This document shows, one piece after another, positions 7,876 to 17,149 of a stretch of DNA of 64,000 nucleotides; position 1 is the first letter of the stretch, and each line of letters opens with the position of its first letter. The stretch is from NCBI GenBank assembly GCA_035714085.1, contig DASTMP010000173.1, positions 62,001 to 126,000 on the forward strand, given 5' to 3'. The translations under genes and the position numbers were made by a program. The stretch is from JAJVID01 sp035714085. Its GTDB lineage: Bacteria; Acidobacteriota; Blastocatellia; RBC074. The notes below the pieces were generated by a model. It was not told the origin of the DNA. It made no database searches and saw only the letters and a list, made by a program, of their open reading frames with translations.

Positions 7876-9396
7876 GGTTTTTCCGCAGGTCATCATCAGC
7901 CCGATCTCTTCCTGATCGGCCCGCTGCGGATCGACCTCGCCGACGATCCTTCCCTGATACATCACTATCGCGCGGTCGGCGAGCGAGAGAACCTCTTCGA
8001 GTTCGGCTGAGACCAGCAACACGGCGGCGCCGGCGTCGCGCAATTCGATCAGTTTGCGGTGGATGAATTCGACGGCGCCGATGTCGACGCCGCGCGTCGG
8101 TTGCGCGACCAGCAGCAGTTTCGGCCTCAGATCGAATTCGCGGCCGACTATCAGCTTCTGCTGATTGCCGCCCGAAAGGGCGCGGGCCGGCGCCGCCGGG
8201 TTCGGCGGGCGCACGTCGAAATCTCGGATCAACCGCGAGGCCTTTTCGACGACGGCCCGTTCGTCAATCAATCCGTAAGCGGCGACCGCAGGCCTGCGAT
8301 AGTGGACGCCGAGGATCGCATTATCAGCCAGGTTGAATTCGAGCAGCAGGCCGCGCGCGTGACGGTCTTCGGGAATGTGCGCGACGCCCAGTTCTCTGAT
8401 GGCGCGGGCCGAGAGCTTGCCGATCTCGTAACCCTCGAGCGTCACACTGCCGCCCGACGGGCGGCGCAGCCCGGCCAGAACCTCGATCAATTCGGTCTGC
8501 CCGTTCCCCTCGACGCCCGCAATCCCCACGATCTCGCCCGCGCGGACGTCGAACGAAACGTCGCTGAGTTTCGATCCATAACTCAGATTCCTTACGGCGA
8601 GCGTGACGTCGCGCGGACGGCCTGGGCCCTTTTTCAGCCGCAGCAGCACATCGCGCCCGACCATCATCCGCGCAAGCTCCGCCGCGTTCGTCTCTTTCGT
8701 CCTCCTTTCGCCCACTACCTGTCCGTCACGCATCACGGTGACATTGTCAGAAAGCGAAAGCACCTCGGTCAGCTTGTGAGTAATGATAATGATCGTCCTG
8801 CCCTGCTCGCGCATCGAGCGGAGTATCCTGAAGAATTCTTCGACCTCTTGGGGCGTCAACACGGCCGTCGGCTCGTCCAGTATCAGAATGCGCGCGCCAC
8901 GGTAGAGCGCCTTCAACACCTCGACGCGCTGCTGCTGCCCGACCGAAAGCTCTTCGACGCGTTTGCGGGGATCGATATCGAACCCGAAATCTTTTGAAAG
9001 ATTGTTGACCCGCTCTTCGGCCTTCTTGAAATCGATCTTCGCGACGCCGCCCGGCTCGGCGCCGAGCACGATGTTTTCAAGCGCGGTCATCGGCGGCGCG
9101 AGCATGAAATGTTGATGTACCATCCCAAGGCCGAGCGCGATGGCGTCGTGTGGCGTCCTGATCTCGCGCTTCTCGCCGTCAATCCAGATCTCTCCCTCGT
9201 CGGCGCTGTAAAAGCCGTAAAGGATCTTCATGATCGTCGATTTGCCCGCGCCGTTTTCGCCGACAATGGCGTGGATGGCGCCGGCGGGAATCGTGAGGTC
9301 GACGCCTTTGTTCGCCGTCACGGCGCCGAAGCGCTTGGTGATTCCGCGCATTTCTATGATGTTTTGATGTTTAGCCACAGAGGTCACAGAGGTCAC
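7858..9396 (-). CDS. ABC importer ATPase, simple-sugar/nucleoside (BMP) type
   Basis: Up to 512 residues with two ATPase domains fused, as in RbsA/NupO-like importers. The first domain has Walker A GENGAGKST, signature LSVGQQQRVE and Walker B ILILDEPTAVLTP. The second has the degenerate GVEGNGQTEL, LSGGNQQKLIVGRE and VAQPTRGVDIGA. It would power uptake of nucleosides delivered by the BMP lipoprotein encoded upstream. The start is unclear: the GTG at 9396 and the next codons lie in the CACAGAG repeat, and the family N-terminus begins near IIEMRGITKRFG, so 9378 (GTG) or 9351 (ATG) are alternatives; none has a good Shine-Dalgarno site. No permease genes follow, which is unusual. Confidence 0.88.
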   Translation of the reverse strand: MTSVTSVAKHQNIIEMRGITKRFGAVTANKGVDLTIPAGAIHAIVGENGAGKSTIMKILYGFYSADEGEIWIDGEKREIRTPHDAIALGLGMVHQHFMLAPPMTALENIVLGAEPGGVAKIDFKKAEERVNNLSKDFGFDIDPRKRVEELSVGQQQRVEVLKALYRGARILILDEPTAVLTPQEVEEFFRILRSMREQGRTIIIITHKLTEVLSLSDNVTVMRDGQVVGERRTKETNAAELARMMVGRDVLLRLKKGPGRPRDVTLAVRNLSYGSKLSDVSFDVRAGEIVGIAGVEGNGQTELIEVLAGLRRPSGGSVTLEGYEIGKLSARAIRELGVAHIPEDRHARGLLLEFNLADNAILGVHYRRPAVAAYGLIDERAVVEKASRLIRDFDVRPPNPAAPARALSGGNQQKLIVGREFDLRPKLLLVAQPTRGVDIGAVEFIHRKLIELRDAGAAVLLVSAELEEVLSLADRAIVMYQGRIVGEVDPQRADQEEIGLMMTCGKTLRQPH

Positions 9397-9808
9397 AGAG
9401 AAAGTTAGAGTGAAATCCGTTTGATGCCATTCACCAGCTTCCGCTCGCCAAAATTTATCAGCAACGCGCGTTTCATTCCTGTCGCCTTCAAATAGGAGAG
9501 TGTCTGCGCTACCGCCACTTCAGGGAGACTCGCTACCGCCTTGAGTTCAACGATTACTTCGCCAGCAACCAGCAGATCAATCCGCTGCCCCTTGATAATA
9601 TGCCCTTTGTAATCGACATCTATTTCGACTTGTCGCTGAAAAGAGATCTCTCGGAGTCGTAATTCCACGCACAATGCCTCTTCGTAGATCGATTCCAACA
9701 GCCCTGGCCCAAGCACTCGATGAACTTCAATTGCCGCGCCAATTATCTTTTCTGTCAGTTCATCACTCACTGCTTCTCCTCTGTGCTCTCTGTGGGCTCT
9801 GTGGCTAA
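9371..9808 (-). mobile_element. Palindromic element carrying a GxxExxY gene in its loop
   Basis: A 438 bp unit with inverted ends TTAGCCACAGAGG (9371) and CTCTGTGGCTAA (to 9808), built from repeated CACAGAGGT-like words. The whole GxxExxY gene sits between the arms. On the minus strand the right arm reads CACAGAGGAGAAGCA directly before the GTG start, so the repeat itself supplies the ribosome-binding site. The unit lies between the BMP lipoprotein gene, whose stop is two bases away, and the ATPase gene, whose present start is inside the left arm. It therefore splits a transporter operon. A gene-less relative lies at 682-783. Confidence 0.8.
9405..9770 (-). CDS. GxxExxY protein, predicted PD-(D/E)XK-like nuclease
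   Basis: 121 residues, the standard length. The family motif is visible as GPGLLESIYEEAL near residue 20. Further on, RIDLLVAGEVIVELKAV has the Asp and Glu-x-Lys spacing of a PD-(D/E)XK nuclease core, and ALLINFGERKLVNGIKRI closes the fold. The family's biochemical activity is, to my knowledge, not established; the nuclease idea comes from the motif. The start is the GTG at 9770, with AGGAG five bases upstream inside the palindrome arm. The gene occupies the loop of the CACAGAG palindrome and interrupts the BMP-ATPase operon, which suggests that it moves with the repeat or mobilises it. Confidence 0.88.
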   Translation of the reverse strand: MSDELTEKIIGAAIEVHRVLGPGLLESIYEEALCVELRLREISFQRQVEIDVDYKGHIIKGQRIDLLVAGEVIVELKAVASLPEVAVAQTLSYLKATGMKRALLINFGERKLVNGIKRISL

Positions 9809-9810
9809 TC

Positions 9811-10827
<1,017 letters not shown>

Positions 10828-10872
10828 TGACTCATCGACTTTCTTTGATTGGACTCTCTTTCATCGGAGCAG

Positions 10873-10988
10873 GCGCAAGGGGCGCGCCTTTTTGCGGGCG
10901 CGGCGATTATCCCCCACTCGATTCCTCACGAGCAACCGAGATAAATCCGGAACGGAAGGATCATGAGCAAAAGGCGCGCCTTTCGCGC
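10873..10988. repeat. Palindromic element between deoA and the BMP gene
   Basis: Arms GCGCAAGGGGCGCGCCTTTT (from 10873) and AAAAGGCGCGCCTTTCGCGC (to 10988) are inverted repeats with few mismatches around a loop of about 70 nt. It fills the gap between the stop of the phosphorylase and the start of the BMP lipoprotein gene. Confidence 0.75.
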
Positions 10989-11008
10989 GTCTGAAAGACC
11001 GCGTGGCC

Positions 11009-12310
11009 TCAAACCACCGCTTTGATTAACGGTTCGGACTTCGGCGCCGATCCTCCGATTCGATAGGCCGCTCGCAACCGCGCGCTCATCTCTTCAATCT
11101 TCGATACATCGTTGTAATAAGCCGTAACGAGCGGGTCGCCCGCATCTACCTGATCGCCGATCTTGGCGTGGAGGCGGAGGCCGACGGCGTGATCTATCCT
11201 GTCTTCCAGCCTTCGCCGCCCTCCGCCCCACCCCATCACGACGCGGCCAATCTCGTCGGTTTCGACGCCGACGATGACGCCCTTGCGGCCGGCTGTGATC
11301 ACGCGTTGTTCGCCCGCCTGCGGCAGGAGTTTCGTATCATCGAAAACGCGCGGGTCGCCGCCTTGCGCTTCGACGCAGGCTCGGAAGCGTTCGAGCGCCC
11401 GGCCTGAAGTTATAGCGTCGCGCGCCTTGTCGCGCGCGATATCCAGATCGCTCTCGACTCCGCCTGCGATCAGCATCCGTGCGGCAAGTTCCAAACACAG
11501 CTCAGCGAAATCGCCTTCGAGATCGCCTCGCAGCGTTTCGATCGCTTCCATCGTCTCCACCGCATTGCCCACCCAGCGGCCCAGCGGCTGGTTCATGTCG
11601 GTGATCAGCGCGACGACGCGTTTGCCCATCGCGCGGCCTGTCGAGGCCATCATCCGAGCCAGGTTGCGCGCGTCTTCGAATTCGCGCATGAACGCGCCGT
11701 TGCCGGTCTTCACATCCAACACCAGTCCGTCAATCCCTTCGGCCAGCTTCTTCGACATGATCGAAGCGCACATAAACGGTTGGAACGGGACGGTCGCGGT
11801 CAGGTCGCGCAAGGCGTAAAGCTTTCGGTCGGCGGGAGCGATCTCTTTCGTCTGGCCTATCAGGGCGAGGCCGCAGCGTTTCAACACGTCGCGGAATTCA
11901 TCGAGCGAGAGGCCGGTTCGAAATCCGGGAATGGCTTCGAGTTTGTCGAGCGTTCCCCCGGTGTGCGCCAGCGCTCGGCCCGAGATCATCGGCACGGCGA
12001 CGCCGCACGCGGCGGCCACAGGCGCGATGACCAGGCTGGTCTTGTCGCCGACGCCACCCGTCGAGTGTTTGTCCACCTTCGGTTCGGCTATCTGATCGTG
12101 CGTGAGAGTGACGCCGGAATGAAGCATCTCTTCGACCAGCGCCTGTGTTTCGGCCTCGCTCATCCCGTTCAGGAAAGCGGCCATCAGCCACGCGGCCATC
12201 TGGTAATCGGGAATCTCGTCGCGAGTATAACCACGGATCAGGAACGCGACCTCGTCGCGCGCCAGTTCCTTGCGGTCGCGTTTTTTTTCAATCAGGTCTT
12301 GTGGTCGCAT
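11009..12310 (-). CDS. deoA: Pyrimidine-nucleoside / thymidine phosphorylase
   Basis: 433 residues from the ATG at 12310; an ATG at 12319 is equally possible, and a longer frame to 12346 would run into the ACGAAG palindrome. It splits thymidine, or pyrimidine nucleosides generally, with phosphate into base and (deoxy)ribose-1-phosphate. The phosphate-binding KHSTGGVGDKTSLV, the following MISGRALAHTGGTLDKLEAI and the YALRDLTATVP segment are all characteristic, and the C-terminal domain is complete. Whether it acts only on thymidine (DeoA) or also on uridine (Pdp) cannot be decided by eye. Neither start has a clear Shine-Dalgarno site, because the repeat abuts the 5' end. Confidence 0.92.
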   Translation of the reverse strand: MRPQDLIEKKRDRKELARDEVAFLIRGYTRDEIPDYQMAAWLMAAFLNGMSEAETQALVEEMLHSGVTLTHDQIAEPKVDKHSTGGVGDKTSLVIAPVAAACGVAVPMISGRALAHTGGTLDKLEAIPGFRTGLSLDEFRDVLKRCGLALIGQTKEIAPADRKLYALRDLTATVPFQPFMCASIMSKKLAEGIDGLVLDVKTGNGAFMREFEDARNLARMMASTGRAMGKRVVALITDMNQPLGRWVGNAVETMEAIETLRGDLEGDFAELCLELAARMLIAGGVESDLDIARDKARDAITSGRALERFRACVEAQGGDPRVFDDTKLLPQAGEQRVITAGRKGVIVGVETDEIGRVVMGWGGGRRRLEDRIDHAVGLRLHAKIGDQVDAGDPLVTAYYNDVSKIEEMSARLRAAYRIGGSAPKSEPLIKAVV

Positions 12311-12321
12311 CTGTTCCATAA

Positions 12322-12395
12322 TCAACCACGAAGAAACGAAGAACACGAAGGGAGTTTCTGACCTTTCTTCGTGTTCTTCGTTTCTTCGTGGTTGA
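12322..12395. repeat. Palindromic element, ACGAAG vocabulary, perfect 29-bp arms
   Basis: Arms 12322-12350 (TCAACCACGAAGAAACGAAG, then AACACGAAG) and 12367-12395 are perfect reverse complements around a 16-nt loop. It starts three bases before the earlier of the two deoA start codons and ends 23 bases before the HAD hydrolase stop, so it occupies nearly the whole gap. Perfect arms suggest recent insertion or active correction. Confidence 0.95.
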
Positions 12396-12418
12396 CTTAT
12401 GTTGTTTCAAGGTGTCTC

Positions 12419-13144
12419 TCACTGCGACATGACAGACTCCTGTCTGTCGGTCTTCAACTCCGCAATCAAGATCGGAAGCTCGCGGATGTGCGAGAGCCTG
12501 ATAAATTCCCTGCCCGCGAGTTCTTCTTCCGGCACGATTTCGTGCTCCCAGGTGGTCTCGTAAGGAATGTGAACCGCGCGGCCGCCCATTTCGATCACGG
12601 GCAGGATGTCCGACCTGATCGAATTGCCGACCATCAGGAATCGCTGCGGCGAGATCTCGTGCCTGGCGACGATGGATTGATAGGTCTCTGCGACTTTGAC
12701 GGGAACGATTTCGATCTTGTCGAAATGCCGGGTGAGACCCGAACGCGCGATCTTGGCCTGCTGCTCGAAGAGGTCGCCTTTGGTGATCAGCATCAGGTCG
12801 TGCGAGGCGGCGAGCGTCGCGATCGTCTCTTCAACGCCGTCGAGGAGTTCGACCGGCGCTTTGAACATCTCGCGGGTCAGCTCGATGATCCGGCCTATCT
12901 CGGCGCCGCTGATGCGCCCTTCGGTCAATTCAATCGCCGTTTCGATCATCGAGAGCGTGAAGCCTTTGATGCCGTAGCCGTAATGTTCAAGGTTGCGGAT
13001 TTCGGTCTCGTTCATTCGGCGCTCTATCCACCCCCGGTCGTGAAAATGGGCCAGGACGTCGATGACCTGCCGCTGCGCCCCGCGGTAGATTGGCTCGTTG
13101 TGCCACAGCGTGTCGTCGGCGTCGAATGCGATCACGTCGAACAT
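12419..13144 (-). CDS. HAD family hydrolase (probable phosphatase)
   Basis: 241 residues. Class-I HAD fold with motif I FDADDTLWHNE (nucleophilic Asp near residue 8), a helical cap at about 20-100, motif II/III LMLITKGDLFEQQAKI with its lysine, and motif IV GNSIRSDILPVIEMGG. Such enzymes cleave small phosphomonoesters; the substrate is unknown. The start codon lies two bases after the ispF stop, so it is co-transcribed with ispD and ispF. Its last residues (DRQESVMSQ) run toward the ACGAAG palindrome. It could be a housekeeping or nucleotide phosphatase. Confidence 0.88.
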   Translation of the reverse strand: MFDVIAFDADDTLWHNEPIYRGAQRQVIDVLAHFHDRGWIERRMNETEIRNLEHYGYGIKGFTLSMIETAIELTEGRISGAEIGRIIELTREMFKAPVELLDGVEETIATLAASHDLMLITKGDLFEQQAKIARSGLTRHFDKIEIVPVKVAETYQSIVARHEISPQRFLMVGNSIRSDILPVIEMGGRAVHIPYETTWEHEIVPEEELAGREFIRLSHIRELPILIAELKTDRQESVMSQ

Positions 13145-13146
13145 AA

Positions 13147-13710
13147 TTACCTCTTGCTCTCGAACTCCGCGATCATCTTTTCGATCATTTCCAGTTCTTC
13201 GTCAACTGAAAGTTTCGCCGGAGTCAAATCGTCCGCGACGATGAGCGCCACTGCCTGCGCCCCGATCGCGTCGCCGCAGCCGATCGCGTCAAGCCCCTCG
13301 TTCGTCTTCGCCTTGATGTTGATCTGCGACTGACCGATTCCCATCGCTTCGGCGAGTTTCGTTTTCATCTTCGCGATGTGCGGCGCCATCTTCGGGCGTT
13401 CGGCCAGGATCGTCGCGTCGACGTTGGCGATCTCGAAACCGCGCTCTTCGAGCAGGCCGCTGGCGTGGCGCAGAAAGACGAGGCTGTCGGCGCCGGCCCA
13501 TCGCGGATCAAGGTCTGAGAAATGCGCGCCGATGTCGCCGAGCGCGGCCGCGCCGAGAAGCGCGTCGGTGATCGCATGCGTCAGACTGTCGCCGTCGGAA
13601 TGGCCAAGCAGTCCGCGCTCGTAAGAGATTTCGACCCCGCCGAGGATCAGCTTGCGACCTTCGACCAAACGGTGGATGTCATATCCGTTTCCCACTCGAA
13701 ACTGGTTCAT
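13147..13710 (-). CDS. ispF: 2-C-methyl-D-erythritol 2,4-cyclodiphosphate synthase
   Basis: 187 residues from the ATG at 13710. IspF forms the cyclic diphosphate from the IspE product in the non-mevalonate isoprenoid pathway. The N-terminal FRVGNGYDIHRLVEGRKL carries the metal-binding Asp and His, and LGHSDGDSLTHAITDALLGA is the second conserved block. FSDLDPRWAGADS and the final INIKAKTNEGLDAIG match the family. A C-terminal tail of about 30 residues extends beyond the usual end. The start codon lies inside the CATATG palindrome, and no Shine-Dalgarno site is visible, so the repeat has replaced the natural leader between ispD and ispF. Confidence 0.95.
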   Translation of the reverse strand: MNQFRVGNGYDIHRLVEGRKLILGGVEISYERGLLGHSDGDSLTHAITDALLGAAALGDIGAHFSDLDPRWAGADSLVFLRHASGLLEERGFEIANVDATILAERPKMAPHIAKMKTKLAEAMGIGQSQINIKAKTNEGLDAIGCGDAIGAQAVALIVADDLTPAKLSVDEELEMIEKMIAEFESKR

Positions 13711-13755
13711 ATGCCATATTTCATACGCCATATCTCATATGAAATATGGCATATG
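13708..13755. repeat. Palindromic element, CATAT vocabulary, between ispD and ispF
   Basis: Perfect 18-bp arms CATATGCCATATTTCATA (13708-13725) and TATGAAATATGGCATATG (13738-13755), with further GCCATAT and AAATATGG words in the loop and flank. It is AT-rich, unlike the host DNA, and includes the ispF initiation codon. Confidence 0.9.
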
Positions 13756-13783
13756 AAATATGGTTACACTTCGGAATTTTCGC

Positions 13784-14470
13784 CTACACGCTTAAAAGTT
13801 TTTCCGCCAGGATCAAATCTTCAGGCGTGGTGATCTTTATGTTCCCCGCAAGGCCCTCGACGACGGCCACGCTCTCACCCAATCTTTCGACAAGCGACGC
13901 GTCGTCGGTCACCATCGCCGACGGCAGATCTGCGGCGCGGGCCTCCTCGTTGGCCCGCGCCAGTAGATCGTAACGGAAGGCCTGGGGAGTCTGGGCGCGC
14001 CAGATGCGGCGGCGATCGAGCGTGCGCCGGATCAAACCGTCTTCGACCTCCTTGATCGTGTCGGTCGCGGGCTGGGCCAGGATCGCCGCGCCGATCTCGC
14101 GCGCCCTGGCGATGACGGCCGAAATTCGCTCCGGCGTGACGAACGGGCGTACGGCGTCGTGAATGACCACGATTTCGGGTCGAAACTCTTTGGCCGCTCC
14201 CAGCGCGTTCAATATCGAATCACTGCGCTCGGCGCCGCCGACGACCGGGCGAACGGGTTTTCGGATTTTGTGAGCGCAAAGCGACCGCTCAAACCGTTCG
14301 ATCTCTTCTCGCCGCAGCGCGACGAGGATCGCCCCGATCTCTTCACACTCGTCGAACTTCCTCAGAGTGTGAACGATGATCGGCGCGCCCGCGATCTCGA
14401 TGAATTGTTTTGGGGTTTGCCCGCCGAATCTGCTGCCGCTGCCGGCGGCGGGAATAATTGCAATGTTCAT
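13784..14470 (-). CDS. ispD: 2-C-methyl-D-erythritol 4-phosphate cytidylyltransferase
   Basis: 228 residues, normal length. IspD couples CTP to methylerythritol phosphate, the third step of the non-mevalonate isoprenoid pathway. The nucleotide-binding N-terminus IPAAGSGSRFGGQTPKQF, the GGAERSDSILNAL motif, HDAVRPFVTPE, the TDTIKEV block with its catalytic Thr and Lys, and RAQTPQAFRYDLL are all present. It precedes ispF, and both are interleaved with palindromes: the CAGTGAG element touches its start codon and the CATAT element lies 22 bases beyond its stop. No Shine-Dalgarno site precedes the ATG. Confidence 0.95.
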   Translation of the reverse strand: MNIAIIPAAGSGSRFGGQTPKQFIEIAGAPIIVHTLRKFDECEEIGAILVALRREEIERFERSLCAHKIRKPVRPVVGGAERSDSILNALGAAKEFRPEIVVIHDAVRPFVTPERISAVIARAREIGAAILAQPATDTIKEVEDGLIRRTLDRRRIWRAQTPQAFRYDLLARANEEARAADLPSAMVTDDASLVERLGESVAVVEGLAGNIKITTPEDLILAEKLLSV

Positions 14471-14471
14471 A

Positions 14472-14566
14472 AAGCAGTGAGCAGTGAGCAGTGAGCAGTG
14501 GGTAGTAGGCGGCAGAGCGCGAACCGCTTTCTACTGCCCACTATCCACTATCCACTGCCCACTGCT

Positions 14567-14567
<1 letters not shown>
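14472..14567. repeat. Palindromic element, CAGTGAG/CAGTGGG vocabulary
   Basis: The left arm is five copies of GCAGTGAG-like words (from 14473); the right arm is CTACTGCCCACTATCCACTA plus further CCACTG words to 14567. It fills the gap between the stop of the PIN/TRAM gene (14567-14569) and the ispD start (14470). The same vocabulary recurs at 22761-22852. Confidence 0.9.
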
Positions 14568-15670
<1,103 letters not shown>

Positions 15671-15990
15671 AAAACATAAGACTTTCTTTTAAGTTTGAAC
15701 GATCCTCCAAAGATATATCTATGAAGATTGTTATGAAAGGCTCGGGAGGAGCGACCGTCCGATTTGTGAATAAGCAAAAATTTGTGTGGAAAATCTCTGA
15801 ACGCGGGCGCGATTCTAGCACGAGCGGTCGAAGAGTGGGAGAGCGATGGAGAGAAAGAAGGTCGGAGAGATGGAGAAACCGAGTGAGCGGGAGAGTGGGG
15901 GAGCGGGGGAGGGAGAGAGCAGGAGAATGAAGGGATTCATGTCTCCTCCTTCCCAAAATCTCCCGCTCTCCCGCTCTCCCGCTCACTCGC
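15671..15990. other. Intergenic gap with palindrome
   Basis: 320 bp between the VWA gene stop and the PIN/TRAM start. About half of it is the palindrome at 15834-15993. The remainder (15671-15833) is AT-rich and probably holds the leader of the PIN/TRAM gene. Confidence 0.5.
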
Positions 15991-15993
15991 TCA
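15834..15993. repeat. Palindromic element, GGGAGAGC vocabulary
   Basis: The left part is a purine run with GAGTGAGCGGGAGAGTGGGG and related words; the right part (about 15940-15993) has CTCCCGCTCTCCCGCTCTCC and GCTCACTCGCTCACTCC. The stop codon of the VWA gene (15991-15993) lies in its right end. Imperfect, about 160 bp. Confidence 0.85.
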
Positions 15994-17103
15994 CTCCTTG
16001 GGCGCGTAATATCCCGTTCTGGCGCGCGCGACGTAATTGGTCTTTTTGATTCGTACGTCGAGTTTGCGGAAGGAGCCGTCGCGTTTTTCGTTGGTCGAGT
16101 AGAATCCGAGGACGTATTGAGTGCGCAATCGATCGGCGAGATCGGCGAAGGTTCGGTCGAGTTCTCTCAGCGACGCTTCATCACTCTCCTCGCCGGGACG
16201 CCGCCCGTCCGGGAGCCTCTGTTTGAACAATTCGCCGCCGGTCTCTCTGGTCAGCGCTTCGAGAGCGCGTTCGGCGGCCAGGTCGCGCAGGTTCTCAGAA
16301 GGCCATGGATTGCCTGTGAAAACGGCGAAAATGACCGAGTCGGATTTTTGCGCCTGGGCCAGAGCTTCAAGCAATCCCTTATTGCTGGTGGTGTCGCCGC
16401 CGTCCGAAACAATGACGATCACGCGACGGCCCTGGGCATATTTGAGATAGTCGGCCGCCAGGTAAATGGCGTCGTAAAGCGATGTCGCGCCTTGCGCCCT
16501 GAGCTGTCGTGTGGCGTCCACCAGCAGCGGGATCTTATTGGTCAACTCCTGCAAAACGACCACATCGGTCGAGACCGAAAAGACCGCGGCGCGGTCCTGC
16601 GGACGGATCACACGCTCGAAGAAATGGGCTGCGGCGCGGCGCTCGAAATTGATCCGCTGATTGACGCTGAAACTGGTGTCGTAAAGCATGACCATCTTCA
16701 GCGGCTGGTCGGCGTTGCGGGAGAAGTTGGAGATCTCCTGCGGCGCGCCGTCCTCGAGGATTTCGAAATCTTCCGGCTTCAGATCGAGCGAGGCGTTCGT
16801 CGGTCTTCCGCCAATAGTCACGACGACATTGACCAGATCGCTGTTGATGCGAATTGTGTCCTCGCTCTCTTTCGGTTCCGGAACGTTTTCGGGCAGGCGG
16901 ATTTTCGGCGGGGGGTCGGGATTTTTGGGCTTGTTAGGCTTCCGTACCTTCGGGTCTGGTTGCGGGCCGCGCCCGCTCTGGCTGGAGGCCGATTGAAGCG
17001 GCGCGAAGACGAAGGCCACTGCCGCAAGAAGAATCGCTATCGGAAAAAAGACTCTGCGGAACCTCATCGTCTTCGCGTCCACGGCGGTGAACTCAATCTC
17101 CAT
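15991..17103 (-). CDS. Secreted VWA domain protein
   Basis: 370 residues. The start ATG at 17103 has AGGAG seven bases upstream; an internal ATG at 17067 would trim the N-region but lacks such a site. A signal peptide (about 13-42) is followed by a Pro-Lys-rich linker (RKPNKPKNPDPPPK). Residues about 85-125 match the domain that precedes VWA in acidobacterial proteins (LKPEDFEILEDGAPQEISNF). The VWA domain has a complete metal-ion site: DTSFS, the Thr in a SLYDAIYLA context, and VSDGGDT. It probably mediates metal-dependent protein-protein contacts outside the cytoplasm. It follows trmFO by 46 bp. Confidence 0.88.
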   Translation of the reverse strand: MEIEFTAVDAKTMRFRRVFFPIAILLAAVAFVFAPLQSASSQSGRGPQPDPKVRKPNKPKNPDPPPKIRLPENVPEPKESEDTIRINSDLVNVVVTIGGRPTNASLDLKPEDFEILEDGAPQEISNFSRNADQPLKMVMLYDTSFSVNQRINFERRAAAHFFERVIRPQDRAAVFSVSTDVVVLQELTNKIPLLVDATRQLRAQGATSLYDAIYLAADYLKYAQGRRVIVIVSDGGDTTSNKGLLEALAQAQKSDSVIFAVFTGNPWPSENLRDLAAERALEALTRETGGELFKQRLPDGRRPGEESDEASLRELDRTFADLADRLRTQYVLGFYSTNEKRDGSFRKLDVRIKKTNYVARARTGYYAPKE

Positions 17104-17149
17104 TTATATTCTCCTGCGGAAATCGACCACGAAGAGCGCGAACTATCCC

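Noticed and set aside
9405..9770. GxxExxY gene as part of the transporter operon
   Set aside because: It is bounded by repeat arms, uses the arm as ribosome-binding site and has no transport-related feature.
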